From: an uncultured Acidobacteriota bacterium
Lineage (GTDB): Bacteria > Acidobacteriota > Terriglobia > Bryobacterales > Bryobacteraceae
NCBI GenBank assembly: GCA_902826605.1
Contig: CADEFM010000013.1
Coordinates: forward strand, 78,868 to 142,867
Length of the DNA: 64,000 nucleotides
Direction: 5' to 3'
Part shown: in pieces, positions 45,380 to 53,524 of the stretch
How positions within the stretch are numbered: position 1 is the stretch's first letter
Layout of the letters: each line of letters starts with the position of its first letter
Position numbers and translations under genes: made by a program
Notes under the pieces: generated by a model
What the model was told of the DNA's origin: nothing
Databases searched by the model: none
What the model saw: the letters and a program-made list of their open reading frames with translations, nothing else

Positions 45380-45838
45380 ATGAGCTTGTTTCTTATGACA
45401 GCAAAAGATCATTTGACGGAGTGCGAGACGGTCGTCGCAGCCGGTCCTGGCATCGACGAACCATTCGGTCAGAGTATTCTTCGCCTTAAGGCGCGGCTTG
45501 CCTTCGACTCCAGCACGGAATCGATCCACGAAAACTCCGGTATCCCACGAACGGAACGGAACGGCTTCGCGAACTTAGCTTCAGCGCATCAGCAGCGCCT
45601 GGCCAGCGAAATCCAGGGTGGAGCCGCCGTTGAGCGTGAAGTAGCCGAGATCGAACAACGAACTCGCTCTTTCGCGTCTCTGATATTGCAACTAAATCCC
45701 GCCGGCACCCATGCGTTGCGCAACGAGTTGGAGCATTTCACGCAGGAAATCCAAGCGGTACGGCTGCAGCTTCAAGAAAAGTCGCCCCGCGTCGCGGTTC
45801 GCCTGAAGCAAGTCGAAATGGCTCCAGCGGAAAAGTAG
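45380..45838 (+). CDS. Small helical protein of unknown function
   Basis: 152 residues, no signal peptide, no motif I recognise. The second half is helical and heptad-like (REVAEIEQRTRSFASLI and NELEHFTQEIQAVRLQLQ), consistent with a coiled coil. Upstream is an AT-richer stretch with a TACAAT box near 45352. A CGCGG/CCGCG hairpin (45841-45860) follows the stop and may be its terminator. A real but unassigned gene is likely because of clean boundaries. Confidence 0.55.
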   Translation: MSLFLMTAKDHLTECETVVAAGPGIDEPFGQSILRLKARLAFDSSTESIHENSGIPRTERNGFANLASAHQQRLASEIQGGAAVEREVAEIEQRTRSFASLILQLNPAGTHALRNELEHFTQEIQAVRLQLQEKSPRVAVRLKQVEMAPAEK

Positions 45839-45840
45839 CG

Positions 45841-45882
45841 CGCGGCTTACTGAACCCGCGTCACCCATACCTTCCTCGTTTT
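45841..45882 (+). terminator. Possible terminator after the helical protein gene
   Basis: CGCGG (45841-45845) and CCGCG (45856-45860) form a 5-base stem with a 10-base loop three bases after the stop; a CGTTTT tract follows 18 bases later. Weak stem and distant T-tract, so only moderate support. Confidence 0.3.
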
Positions 45883-45897
45883 ATACTACCGTGATGG

Positions 45898-46725
45898 GTG
45901 GTGCATTCTTTCAAGTTCGTCCCCGTGCTGGTGACCGGCGCAGGCCGGGGCATCGGCAAGCGCCTGGCGATCGGTTTCGCCGCGAAAGGCGCGCGCGTCG
46001 GACTTCTGGCGCGCAGTAAAGCCGAACTCGACCTCTGCCATCTGGAAATCGAGCATGCCGGAGGCAATGCGTTGCGCATCCGGGCCGATGTCACGGACTA
46101 TGAGCAAGTATCCGCGTCCGCAGAACGAATGCGCGTTCATTTCGGCGGTGCGGTGCAGGTCCTGGTATGCGCGGCTGCCATGCAGGGCGTGATCGGCCCG
46201 TTCGTCGACGCCAGCCCCAAATCCTGGAATGAAGTTCTGAACACCAACCTGGTGGGCGTGATGAATGCGTGCCGCTGCGTGCTGCCCAGCATGATCCAAC
46301 AGCGCAGCGGCAAGATTATCGTCCTGACCAGCGGCGTGGCGTCGCAGGCTAGGCCGAACTTTGCGGTCTATGCCGCGGCCAAAACGGCCGTGGTTACCTT
46401 CGTCGAAAGTATCGCCGAGGAATTGCGCGATCATAACGTGCAAATCAACTGCCTGGCGCCCGGCGCGAGCTATACGCACATGACTGATCAAGTGCTTGCC
46501 GCCGGAGAGCGCGCGGGCTGGCGTGAAGTGGAGGAGGCCGAGCAGGTTCGCCTGACCGGTGGCATACCTGCCGAAAAGCAAATCGAGCTGGCTTTGTTCT
46601 TGGCCTCCGGCCAGTCCAACCATATCAACGGGCGCTTGATCCATGTGCAGGACGATTGGAAGCGTTTGCGGGATGGTACCGTAAAACCAGACCTCTACAC
46701 GCTGCGGCGTGTCCAGAAAGGATAG
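45898..46725 (+). CDS. Short-chain dehydrogenase/reductase
   Basis: 275 residues. NAD(P) motif TGAGRGIGKRLA, VLVCAAAMQG (the NAG region, here CAA), catalytic Ser in IVLTSGVASQ and YAAAKTAVVTF for Tyr and Lys. It starts with GTG 45898, only 10 bases after a TATACT box, which would give a nearly leaderless transcript. The M20 amidohydrolase gene follows by 6 bases and is probably co-transcribed. The substrate is unknown. Confidence 0.87.
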   Translation: MVHSFKFVPVLVTGAGRGIGKRLAIGFAAKGARVGLLARSKAELDLCHLEIEHAGGNALRIRADVTDYEQVSASAERMRVHFGGAVQVLVCAAAMQGVIGPFVDASPKSWNEVLNTNLVGVMNACRCVLPSMIQQRSGKIIVLTSGVASQARPNFAVYAAAKTAVVTFVESIAEELRDHNVQINCLAPGASYTHMTDQVLAAGERAGWREVEEAEQVRLTGGIPAEKQIELALFLASGQSNHINGRLIHVQDDWKRLRDGTVKPDLYTLRRVQKG

Positions 46726-46731
46726 ATACTG

Positions 46732-48333
46732 ATGCGAACGAATGCCGCAATTTTTCTCCTGTCGGTGGCCCTGGCCGCCGCCCAGACCACGGTTTCTCCG
46801 GCGCGCGTGGCGGGCATGAAAGCCGATCTCGCCGGACAGATCGACGGCATGAAGAAGCAGGCGCAAGTGATGAATGACACAGTGTTCAGCTTCGCCGAGC
46901 TTGGGTTTCAGGAGTTCGAAACTTCGAAATATCTGACGGCCATGCTGGAAAAAGAGGGCTTTAAAGTTGAGCGCGGAATCGCGGGCATCCCGACCGCGTT
47001 CGTCGCCACATGGGGTTCCGGTAAGCCGGTGATCGCGCTCGGCTCCGATATCGATGACATCCCACAGGCGTCGCAAAAACCCGGCGTGGCCTATCGGGCG
47101 CCGATGATCGAAGGAGCGCCCGGCCATGGCGAAGGTCACAACTCCGGCATGCCTCTGAATATTTTGGCCGCCCTATCCGTCAAGAAAGTGATGGAGCGCG
47201 AACATCTGCAGGGCACTATTAAGCTGTGGCCCGGAATCGCCGAAGAGCAGCTTGGCACAAAGGCTTTCTACGTGCGCGCGGGAGTGTTTAAGGACGTGGA
47301 CGTGGTGTTGTTTGCGCACGTCGGCAACGATTTTGGCGTGTCGGCGGGGCCCGCCCAAAATTCCACGGGCTTGGTGTCCATCGAGTACATATTCCAAGGC
47401 GAAACCGCCCACTCGGCCGGCGCTCCGTGGCGCGGACGCAGTGCTTTGGACGCGGTTGAGCTAATGAATGTTGGCTGGAATTACCGGCGTGAGCACATCC
47501 GCGTGGGCAGCCGAGTGCATTACGTGGTGACCAATGGCGGCGATCAGCCGAATGTAGTCCCGCGCAACGCTTCCGTCTGGTATTACTACCGTGAAGCGGA
47601 CTACGAACACATCATGGACCTATGGAAAATCGGCGACGACATGGCCAAAGCGGCTGCGCTGATGACCGGCACCACCGTGACATCGCGCTTGCTGGGCGCG
47701 GCGTATCCCCAGCACTTCAACGTTCCCGTTGCGGAAACCATGCACGCCAATATCAAGGCTGTAGGTCTGCCGGAGTGGTCGTCCGAAGATCAGGCGTTCG
47801 CCAAAGCTTTCCAACGCGAAATGAAGGTTCCCGAGCGTGGATTGTCTACCCGCATCCGCGATCTGCGCATGCCCGCTTCGACCGACGATGCGGAACTGGA
47901 TCTCGGCGCGGGTCCAACGGGTGGCGGCTCCGATGACATCGGCGACATTTCATGGGTGGTGCCCACGGTCACGTTGCGCTACCCCTCGAATATCCCCGGC
48001 GGCCCCGGTCATAACTGGGCCAACGCCATTTCCATGGCCACGCCCATCGCGCACAAAGGAGTAGTGGCGGGCGCGAAGGTGCAGGCAATGACTATGCTCG
48101 ATTTACTGTTGCACCCCGAGCTGGTCCAAAAATCGTGGGATTATTTCCGGAACGTGCAAACCAAGAATACGCAGTACAAGAGCTTCCTGCGCCCCGAAGA
48201 CCAGCCCGCGATCTGGCTGAATCAAAAAATCATGGAACAGTACCGCGACAAAATGAAGCCGCTTTACTACGACGCGTCGAAGTACGATACGTACTTGGAA
48301 CAGCTCGGGATTAAGTATCCGACCATGCGCTGA
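46732..48333 (+). CDS. Secreted M20-family amidohydrolase (AbgB-like)
   Basis: 533 residues with a Sec signal peptide (MRTNAAIFLLSVALAAAQ). M20 metal-site motifs: ALGSDIDDIPQ, APGHGEGHNSGMPLNIL and WPGIAEEQLGTKAFYV, and the dimer domain with ETAHSAGAPWRG. Closest to AbgB, the p-aminobenzoyl-glutamate hydrolase subunit, but here exported and with an extra C-terminal 60 residues (QYKSFLRPEDQPAIW). It probably cleaves an N-acyl amino acid outside the cytoplasm. Confidence 0.9.
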   Translation: MRTNAAIFLLSVALAAAQTTVSPARVAGMKADLAGQIDGMKKQAQVMNDTVFSFAELGFQEFETSKYLTAMLEKEGFKVERGIAGIPTAFVATWGSGKPVIALGSDIDDIPQASQKPGVAYRAPMIEGAPGHGEGHNSGMPLNILAALSVKKVMEREHLQGTIKLWPGIAEEQLGTKAFYVRAGVFKDVDVVLFAHVGNDFGVSAGPAQNSTGLVSIEYIFQGETAHSAGAPWRGRSALDAVELMNVGWNYRREHIRVGSRVHYVVTNGGDQPNVVPRNASVWYYYREADYEHIMDLWKIGDDMAKAAALMTGTTVTSRLLGAAYPQHFNVPVAETMHANIKAVGLPEWSSEDQAFAKAFQREMKVPERGLSTRIRDLRMPASTDDAELDLGAGPTGGGSDDIGDISWVVPTVTLRYPSNIPGGPGHNWANAISMATPIAHKGVVAGAKVQAMTMLDLLLHPELVQKSWDYFRNVQTKNTQYKSFLRPEDQPAIWLNQKIMEQYRDKMKPLYYDASKYDTYLEQLGIKYPTMR

Positions 48334-48359
48334 GAGGCTGGCAGGGAGCAGTGCCTAAA

Positions 48360-48857
48360 TCATTTGGTGGTCCGCAGCTCCAGGATTAGGCGCATAACCA
48401 GTTTCTCAATCAGGTTAGCCACGGCCTGGTAGACCGTGGCTTTTTCTCCAATCGGATCCGGAATGGTCCAATCCACCATCCGCACGCCGGGCAGTCCTAA
48501 AGGCATGCCACTCATGTTCACCACCACGTCGAAGTGCTCCCGCCGCACAACGTTCAAATCCTTTGGGAAATGATCGTCGATGTTCAAGTTCCAGGCAGCC
48601 AGTGTTTGTTTGGTCAGCGGAGCGATAGTATTAGCCGGGGCAATTCCAGCGCTCCGCACGTCCAAAAGGTCGCTACCATACGCGCGCGCGAAGGCTTCCG
48701 CCATCTGGCTGCGGCAGGAGTTTCCGATGCACACGAACAGCACCCGAATTTTGTCGCCGGGCGTCGTGGGTTTCACCTCGGGTTGGTTGCCACGGGGGCC
48801 CAACATTCGGTGACGTACTCCACGAACTCCGGGCTTGTTTCCTCCGCCCTGGTTCAT
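48360..48857 (-). CDS. ArsC/low-MW tyrosine-phosphatase-fold protein
   Basis: Up to 165 residues; ATG 48857 is the longest start, and an internal ATG at 48806 preceded by GGAG is an alternative. Catalytic loop VLFVCIGNSCRSQMAEAF (Cys-x5-Arg), and the general-acid Asp in WTIPDPIGEK, typical of thioredoxin-linked arsenate reductases. FDVVVNMSGMPLGLPG replaces the Cys82/Cys89 region: there is no resolving Cys pair, so it may be a phosphatase and not a reductase. It ends the epimerase/glycosyltransferase operon. Confidence 0.85.
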   Translation of the reverse strand: MNQGGGNKPGVRGVRHRMLGPRGNQPEVKPTTPGDKIRVLFVCIGNSCRSQMAEAFARAYGSDLLDVRSAGIAPANTIAPLTKQTLAAWNLNIDDHFPKDLNVVRREHFDVVVNMSGMPLGLPGVRMVDWTIPDPIGEKATVYQAVANLIEKLVMRLILELRTTK

Positions 48858-48866
48858 AAAACATCT

Positions 48867-49823
48867 TTATGCGACGGCCAGCGCGGTGCGATACCAGGCT
48901 AGAGTCTTACGTAACCCTTCTTCAAACGAAACACGCGGCGCATGCTGCAATTCGGCCGCAGCGGAGCGGGTGTCGGCCATCGAATGCCGCACATCTCCCT
49001 CGCGCGGCGGGCCGAACAGCGGGGTGATTTTCACGCCCTCCATTTTCTGCATCAAATCCCAAATGAAATTCAGCGTGTAGCAACCGCCATTGCCGGCGTT
49101 GTACATTTTGCCCGCTACGCCATGCGCGTGCGCAGCTTTGACGCACAGTCCGGCAACGTCCTCCACATAAGTGAAGTCGCGCGATTGCTCGCCGTCGCCG
49201 AAAATCGTTGGCGCCGTGCCCGCCAGCAGGTGCTTCATAAAAAGACTAAGCACGCCGGAATAAGGGCTAGACGGATCCTGGCGCGGCCCGAACACGTTGA
49301 AGAATCGCAGAGAAACCGTTTCCAAGCCAAAGCACGAATGGAATACCGAAGCGTAGTGTTCGCCCATCAGTTTCTGGGCGGCGTAGGGCGACTTGGGGTT
49401 CGGAACCATGGTTTCCACTTTCGGAAGCACTTCGCTGTCGCCATAGGCGGATGACGAAGCCGCATAGACCACTCGCCGCACGCCACCCTGCGCTGCGGCG
49501 CGGAAGACTTGAAATGTGCCGTCGATGTTCACTTCGTGAGAGAGCAGTGGTTCATCGATGGAACGTGGCACGGAAGGGATCGCTGCCAGGTGGTAGACCA
49601 CGTCGGCCCCGCGAATCGCGGATGCGATTGCGCCGCCATCCCGGATATCCAAGCGATGCAAATTGACGCGATCGCGGACTTCTTGCAGATTGCTCTCGCG
49701 GCCGGACGATAGATTATCAATCACATCGATTGCCGAAGGGCTTTGTTCCCCCGCATTTACCAGGGCCCGGACCAGTGCCGAGCCTATGAAGCCGGCTCCC
49801 CCCGTCACAACAATTTTCTTCAT
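48867..49823 (-). CDS. NAD-dependent sugar epimerase/dehydratase
   Basis: 318 residues of extended SDR fold. NAD motif VVTGGAGFIGSALVRAL, active site SSSAYG plus SPYAAQKLMGE (Tyr-x3-Lys), and FFNVFGPRQDPSSPYSG. It resembles UDP-glucose/GlcNAc 4-epimerases (GalE/WbpP group). It lies 9 bases before the phosphatase and 30 bases after the glycosyltransferase-methyltransferase gene, so it probably supplies a nucleotide sugar for a surface glycan. Confidence 0.92.
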   Translation of the reverse strand: MKKIVVTGGAGFIGSALVRALVNAGEQSPSAIDVIDNLSSGRESNLQEVRDRVNLHRLDIRDGGAIASAIRGADVVYHLAAIPSVPRSIDEPLLSHEVNIDGTFQVFRAAAQGGVRRVVYAASSSAYGDSEVLPKVETMVPNPKSPYAAQKLMGEHYASVFHSCFGLETVSLRFFNVFGPRQDPSSPYSGVLSLFMKHLLAGTAPTIFGDGEQSRDFTYVEDVAGLCVKAAHAHGVAGKMYNAGNGGCYTLNFIWDLMQKMEGVKITPLFGPPREGDVRHSMADTRSAAAELQHAPRVSFEEGLRKTLAWYRTALAVA

Positions 49824-49853
49824 TAGCCTTGTGTCCTAGCCCCAGTGTACGGC

Positions 49854-51263
49854 CTATGCGGCGCGTTTCGCCACGACCACCACGGACAGGCCGCTCCACG
49901 GCAGCAAGCGATCCACTCGCCTCCAAAACCATACGGATTTGTCGAACAACTTCAAGGCGATCCGGCTGATCGTCTTCCTTCCCAAAACGTGCCCGAATAG
50001 CCACCACGAAACCGTACCTACTTTGTTGAACTGGCGTTGTTCCTGCACGGTGAAGCCCGCCTGCTGAAGCGCGCGGGAAATATCCTCGGAGGAAAAGCGG
50101 CGGTGATGTCCCATCGCCAAATCGAGCGATCCATACAGGTTCTTGCCGTGCGGCGCCAGCACCACCAGCGTTCCTCCGGCCTTCACGCATCGTGCTATGG
50201 CCCGCAACGTTACGTTGGGGTTCGCCACGGTTTCTAAAACGTTTACGCAGAGCGCGCTATCGAACTGCCCGGTCCACGGATCGAAATCGGAATCCTTCGC
50301 CGGATCCAGTTCGCATATCGTGACGCTCGGCGTACGCAGGAAACGATTGCGAAGCGCGTGCAAATACAACGGATCGCCTTCCCCCGCGACGTAACGCAGC
50401 TTGCGACTCATTAAACGCCCAGTCAGATTTCCCAAACCCGCGCCGATTTCGAGAACCGTGTCGCCTAAGTGTGGCCGCAGGATGCGGGTCACCCAGCTCA
50501 GATATTGCGGAGTGCCAGTAAGACTATTGAGCAATCCGCGCCCGTACGAAGGCACGTATAGATCGTCCACCAGCCAAAAGTAAAAAATCACGCCCAGCGC
50601 TTTGACTCCATCTTTCCAGCCGATTTTCTTGCCTTCTTCATACGTGCGCCCGTGATAGCTGATGGGCACCTCATACACCCGCAGTTTGCGTTTAGCGCAC
50701 TTCATGGTGATTTCCGGTTCGAAGCCGAAGCGGTCCGAGCGGATGGGGATGCTCTTTAGCAGATCGGTGCGGAAAACTTTGTAGCACGTTTCCATGTCGC
50801 TGACGTTCAGATTGCTGAACATGTTGGAGAGCAGCGTCAGCCCTTTATTCATCACGGAGTGCCAGAACGGCAGCAAGCGCGTCTGATCGCCCACAAGATA
50901 CCGCGAGCCGAACACCGCGTCGGCATTGCCGTCGAGTAGTGGCCGCAACAGCTTCACATATTCCGATGGGTCATACTCCAAATCGGCGTCCTGCACTAAA
51001 CAAAAATCACCTGTTGCGTTTTCAATTGCGGTGCGCACGGCCGCGCCCTTGCCCTGATTCACCGGTTTGTGGATCAACCGGATGCGGCGATCGCCTGCGG
51101 CAAGCCGATCCAGAATCGCGGAGGTGCCATCGGTGGAACAATCATCCACAATGACCAGTTCGCGCTCCATGTTCTCGGGCAGCGGCGCCGCTAGCACCAG
51201 GGCCAAACTCCGCTCCACCACGGTGCGCTCATTGTAAACAGGGATCAGGATAGAAAGCAGCAT
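49854..51263 (-). CDS. GT2 glycosyltransferase fused to SAM methyltransferase
   Basis: 469 residues. N-terminal GT2 domain (about 1-235): SILIPVYNERTVVER, VIVDDCSTDGTS, DFCLVQDADLEYDP and the DPM1/DolP-mannose-type GSRYLVGDQ. C-terminal class I methyltransferase (about 250-440): TVLEIGAGLGNLTGRLM for SAM and FDSALCVNVLETVANP. The C-terminal end has one hydrophobic stretch. A single chain that adds a sugar to a lipid carrier and methylates something is a plausible reading; the fusion partner order is GT2-MT. First gene of a three-gene operon divergent from purC. Confidence 0.9.
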   Translation of the reverse strand: MLLSILIPVYNERTVVERSLALVLAAPLPENMERELVIVDDCSTDGTSAILDRLAAGDRRIRLIHKPVNQGKGAAVRTAIENATGDFCLVQDADLEYDPSEYVKLLRPLLDGNADAVFGSRYLVGDQTRLLPFWHSVMNKGLTLLSNMFSNLNVSDMETCYKVFRTDLLKSIPIRSDRFGFEPEITMKCAKRKLRVYEVPISYHGRTYEEGKKIGWKDGVKALGVIFYFWLVDDLYVPSYGRGLLNSLTGTPQYLSWVTRILRPHLGDTVLEIGAGLGNLTGRLMSRKLRYVAGEGDPLYLHALRNRFLRTPSVTICELDPAKDSDFDPWTGQFDSALCVNVLETVANPNVTLRAIARCVKAGGTLVVLAPHGKNLYGSLDLAMGHHRRFSSEDISRALQQAGFTVQEQRQFNKVGTVSWWLFGHVLGRKTISRIALKLFDKSVWFWRRVDRLLPWSGLSVVVVAKRAA

Positions 51264-51274
51264 CAGCTAAACCA

Positions 51275-51332
51275 TTCAGTATAGACGGCGCAATTAAGCA
51301 GCCTGTCCCCTGAATGCGCCCGTTATACTGAA
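51275..51332. promoter_or_regulatory. Symmetric dyad between GT2-MT and purC, mirrored TATACT boxes
   Basis: TTCAGTATA (51275-51283) and TATACTGAA (51324-51332) are perfect complements. Inside them GGCGCA (51287-51292) pairs with TGCGCC (51315-51320). Each outer arm carries a TATACT on the strand that points to the gene it faces, 14 bases before the GT2-MT ATG and 13 bases before the purC ATG. This looks like a divergent promoter pair with a shared operator; no good -35 is visible. Confidence 0.5.
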
Positions 51333-51342
51333 GGTGTTTCCC

Positions 51343-52224
51343 ATGAGCACTTCTGCCCCGGTTCTTGAAACCAACTCCACCGCGCTCAAGCTGCTGGCGC
51401 GCGGCAAGGTACGCGATATCTATACAGATCCCGCGCATTCCGACCGGCTGCTGATCGCTGCCACGGACCGCATTTCCGCGTTCGATTATATTCTGGCGAC
51501 CGGAATTCCGGACAAAGGCCGTGTGCTCACGCAGATGACATTGTTCTGGCTCGATTTTCTGCGAGACACCGTGCCGAATCATTTTGTGGGCACCGATACC
51601 ACCGGCCTTCCCGCGGAATTTGAAGGGCGCTCCATGTGGGTGCGCCGCGCGAAAATGTTCGACGTGGAATGCGTCGCGCGCGGTTATTTATCGGGCTCCG
51701 GATGGAAGGAGTATCAGCAGACCGGAGCTGTGTGCGGCATCGCACTCCCTTCCGGTTTGCAGGAAAGCGGGGCCCTGCCGGAACCTCTCTTCACTCCGGC
51801 GACCAAGGCGCAGTCTGGACACGACGAAAACATTTCGTTCGATCGCGTGGTTTCGCTGATCGGAAATGAGACGGCCGCGAAGCTGCGGGATCTCACACTC
51901 ACGATCTACACAAAGGCCGCGGCATATGCGCGACCGCGCGGCATCATTATCGCCGACACCAAGTTCGAGTTCGGCGTCGTCGATGGGGAAATCGTACTGG
52001 CCGATGAAGTGCTCACGCCGGATTCCTCGCGCTTCTGGCCGCTGGAAACGTACAAGTCCGGCGGCGCGCAGCCGTCTTATGACAAGCAGTACGTGCGCGA
52101 CTATCTGGAATCCATCCACTGGAACAAACAGCCGCCTGCACCCGGTCTGCCCGAGGACGTCGCGCTTCGCACCAGTGAAAAATATAAGCAGGCCTATACC
52201 GCGCTAACGGGCAAGACGCTGTGA
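51343..52224 (+). CDS. purC: SAICAR synthetase
   Basis: 293 residues from ATG 51343, with GAAGG upstream; an in-frame GTG at 51334 would overlap that site. Family motifs: LLARGKVRDIYTD, ATDRISAFDYI, KGRVLTQMTLFWLDFLRD, VECVARGYLSGSGWKEY and IADTKFEFGVVDGE. It condenses CAIR with aspartate and ATP in purine synthesis. It heads purC-cvpA-gph, all joined by 4-base GTGA overlaps, which is an arrangement I do not know from other purine operons. Confidence 0.96.
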   Translation: MSTSAPVLETNSTALKLLARGKVRDIYTDPAHSDRLLIAATDRISAFDYILATGIPDKGRVLTQMTLFWLDFLRDTVPNHFVGTDTTGLPAEFEGRSMWVRRAKMFDVECVARGYLSGSGWKEYQQTGAVCGIALPSGLQESGALPEPLFTPATKAQSGHDENISFDRVVSLIGNETAAKLRDLTLTIYTKAAAYARPRGIIIADTKFEFGVVDGEIVLADEVLTPDSSRFWPLETYKSGGAQPSYDKQYVRDYLESIHWNKQPPAPGLPEDVALRTSEKYKQAYTALTGKTL

Positions 52225-52877
52225 GCCTTTTCGATTTACTGGTGCTGGTGATCATCGGGGTGTCCGTAGCGACGGGTTTCGTGGCGGGTTTCGCGCGCGT
52301 AGGCATCGGATTCCTGGGTGCGGTGGCCGGCGTGATCTTTGGGTTTTGGTTTTACGGCATCCCGGCGGAGTGGGTGCACCGGTTCGTCAAATCCAGCGCG
52401 GCTTCCAATCTGATTGGATTCTTCCTGGTCTTCTCGTTTTTCCTGTGCCTGGCGGCGCTGGCGGGCAGATTGCTCGCTACGTTCTTCAAGTGGACTGGAC
52501 TCTCATGGCTGGATAAACTGATGGGCGCGGTTTTTGGATTGGCGCGCGGGGCGCTGATCGCGACTGCGTTCATCGCCGTGGTCCTGGCTTTCACACCTAA
52601 GCCCGCGCCCAATTGGATGGTGGATTCCGTCGTGCTTCCCTACGCGATGGGAACCACCGACATGCTCGCGGCGCTCGCGCCCGCCGGGATTAAGAACGCG
52701 TTCCGCGAAACCATGCGGGACATACGGCAGACGTGGAACGAGCAGCTTCGCAAGACGCGCGAGGAACTGACGGGGCGTTCGAGCAAACCTGAGCCGGCTC
52801 CGGAACCGCCGCCTCCGCCGCCCGCGAAAACCAAATCGAAGCCAGCCGTTAAGCCAGCGCCCAAGGACAAGCGGTGA
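52221..52877 (+). CDS. CvpA family membrane protein
   Basis: 218 residues, four N-terminal helices (LLVLVIIGVSVATGFVAGFAR, ... LDKLMGAVFGLARGALIA), the CvpA fold, then a Pro/Lys-rich cytoplasmic or periplasmic tail of about 40 residues (EPPPPPPAKTKSK). GTG start overlaps the purC stop. CvpA proteins act in envelope homeostasis in enterobacteria; the link to purine genes is a recurring one (cvpA-purF). Confidence 0.87.
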   Translation: MSLFDLLVLVIIGVSVATGFVAGFARVGIGFLGAVAGVIFGFWFYGIPAEWVHRFVKSSAASNLIGFFLVFSFFLCLAALAGRLLATFFKWTGLSWLDKLMGAVFGLARGALIATAFIAVVLAFTPKPAPNWMVDSVVLPYAMGTTDMLAALAPAGIKNAFRETMRDIRQTWNEQLRKTREELTGRSSKPEPAPEPPPPPPAKTKSKPAVKPAPKDKR

Positions 52878-53524
52878 CAGGCCCCTTGCTGATCTTCGAC
52901 CTGGATGGCACGCTGATCGATTCGAAGCGCGACCTGACGGATTCCGTCAATGCCACGCGAGCATGGAAGGGCTTGCCCGCTTTGCCCGACGATATCGTTT
53001 CCGCGTATGTGGGCGATGGCGCGCCGATGCTGATCCGCCGCGCGCTGCCGCACTGCACGGATGAAGAACTCGCTGGCGCACTCCAATTTTTCTTGCAGTA
53101 CTATCGCGATCACATGCTGGATGCGACGGTGCTTTATCCCGGCGTGCGGGAGGCCCTCGACCGTTTGCATGCGGCCGACGTCCCCATGGCGATTCTGACC
53201 AACAAGCCGGTCAAATTCAGCGTGCACCTAATCGCGGGACTTCAATTGAGCGGCCATTTTTTTCGCATCTATGGCGGCAACAGTCTTGAGCACAAAAAGC
53301 CCGATCCCATCGGCATTCATAAGCTGATGGAAGAATCCAACGCCTCGCGCGAGCACACCATCATGGTGGGAGACAGCGGCATCGACGTGCTCACCGCCCG
53401 CAATGCCGGTGTACAGGCATGCGGCGTGAGTTGGGGTTTCCAGCCTGAGACATTCGAAAAGGCGCCGCCCGATTTCATGATTGACGATCTAGGCGTTCTT
53501 GCCGAGAGGGTGCTGGCGGGCTAG
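52874..53524 (+). CDS. gph: HAD phosphatase, phosphoglycolate phosphatase-like
   Basis: 216 residues. HAD motifs: FDLDGTLIDSKRDLTDS (motif I with both Asp), ILTNKP (motif II), and HKKPDPIGIH / MVGDSGIDVLTAR (motifs III and IV). Typical Gph length and cap. GTG start overlaps the cvpA stop. It removes phosphate from 2-phosphoglycolate, a DNA-repair and oxygenase by-product. Its 3' end overlaps the convergent gene at 53475 by 50 bases. Confidence 0.9.
   Translation: MTGPLLIFDLDGTLIDSKRDLTDSVNATRAWKGLPALPDDIVSAYVGDGAPMLIRRALPHCTDEELAGALQFFLQYYRDHMLDATVLYPGVREALDRLHAADVPMAILTNKPVKFSVHLIAGLQLSGHFFRIYGGNSLEHKKPDPIGIHKLMEESNASREHTIMVGDSGIDVLTARNAGVQACGVSWGFQPETFEKAPPDFMIDDLGVLAERVLAG

Noticed and set aside
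45886..47139. Minus-strand frame of 417 codons over the SDR and M20 genes
   Set aside because: Antisense to two genes with clear catalytic motifs; composition (His, Gln, Arg rich) is a shadow.
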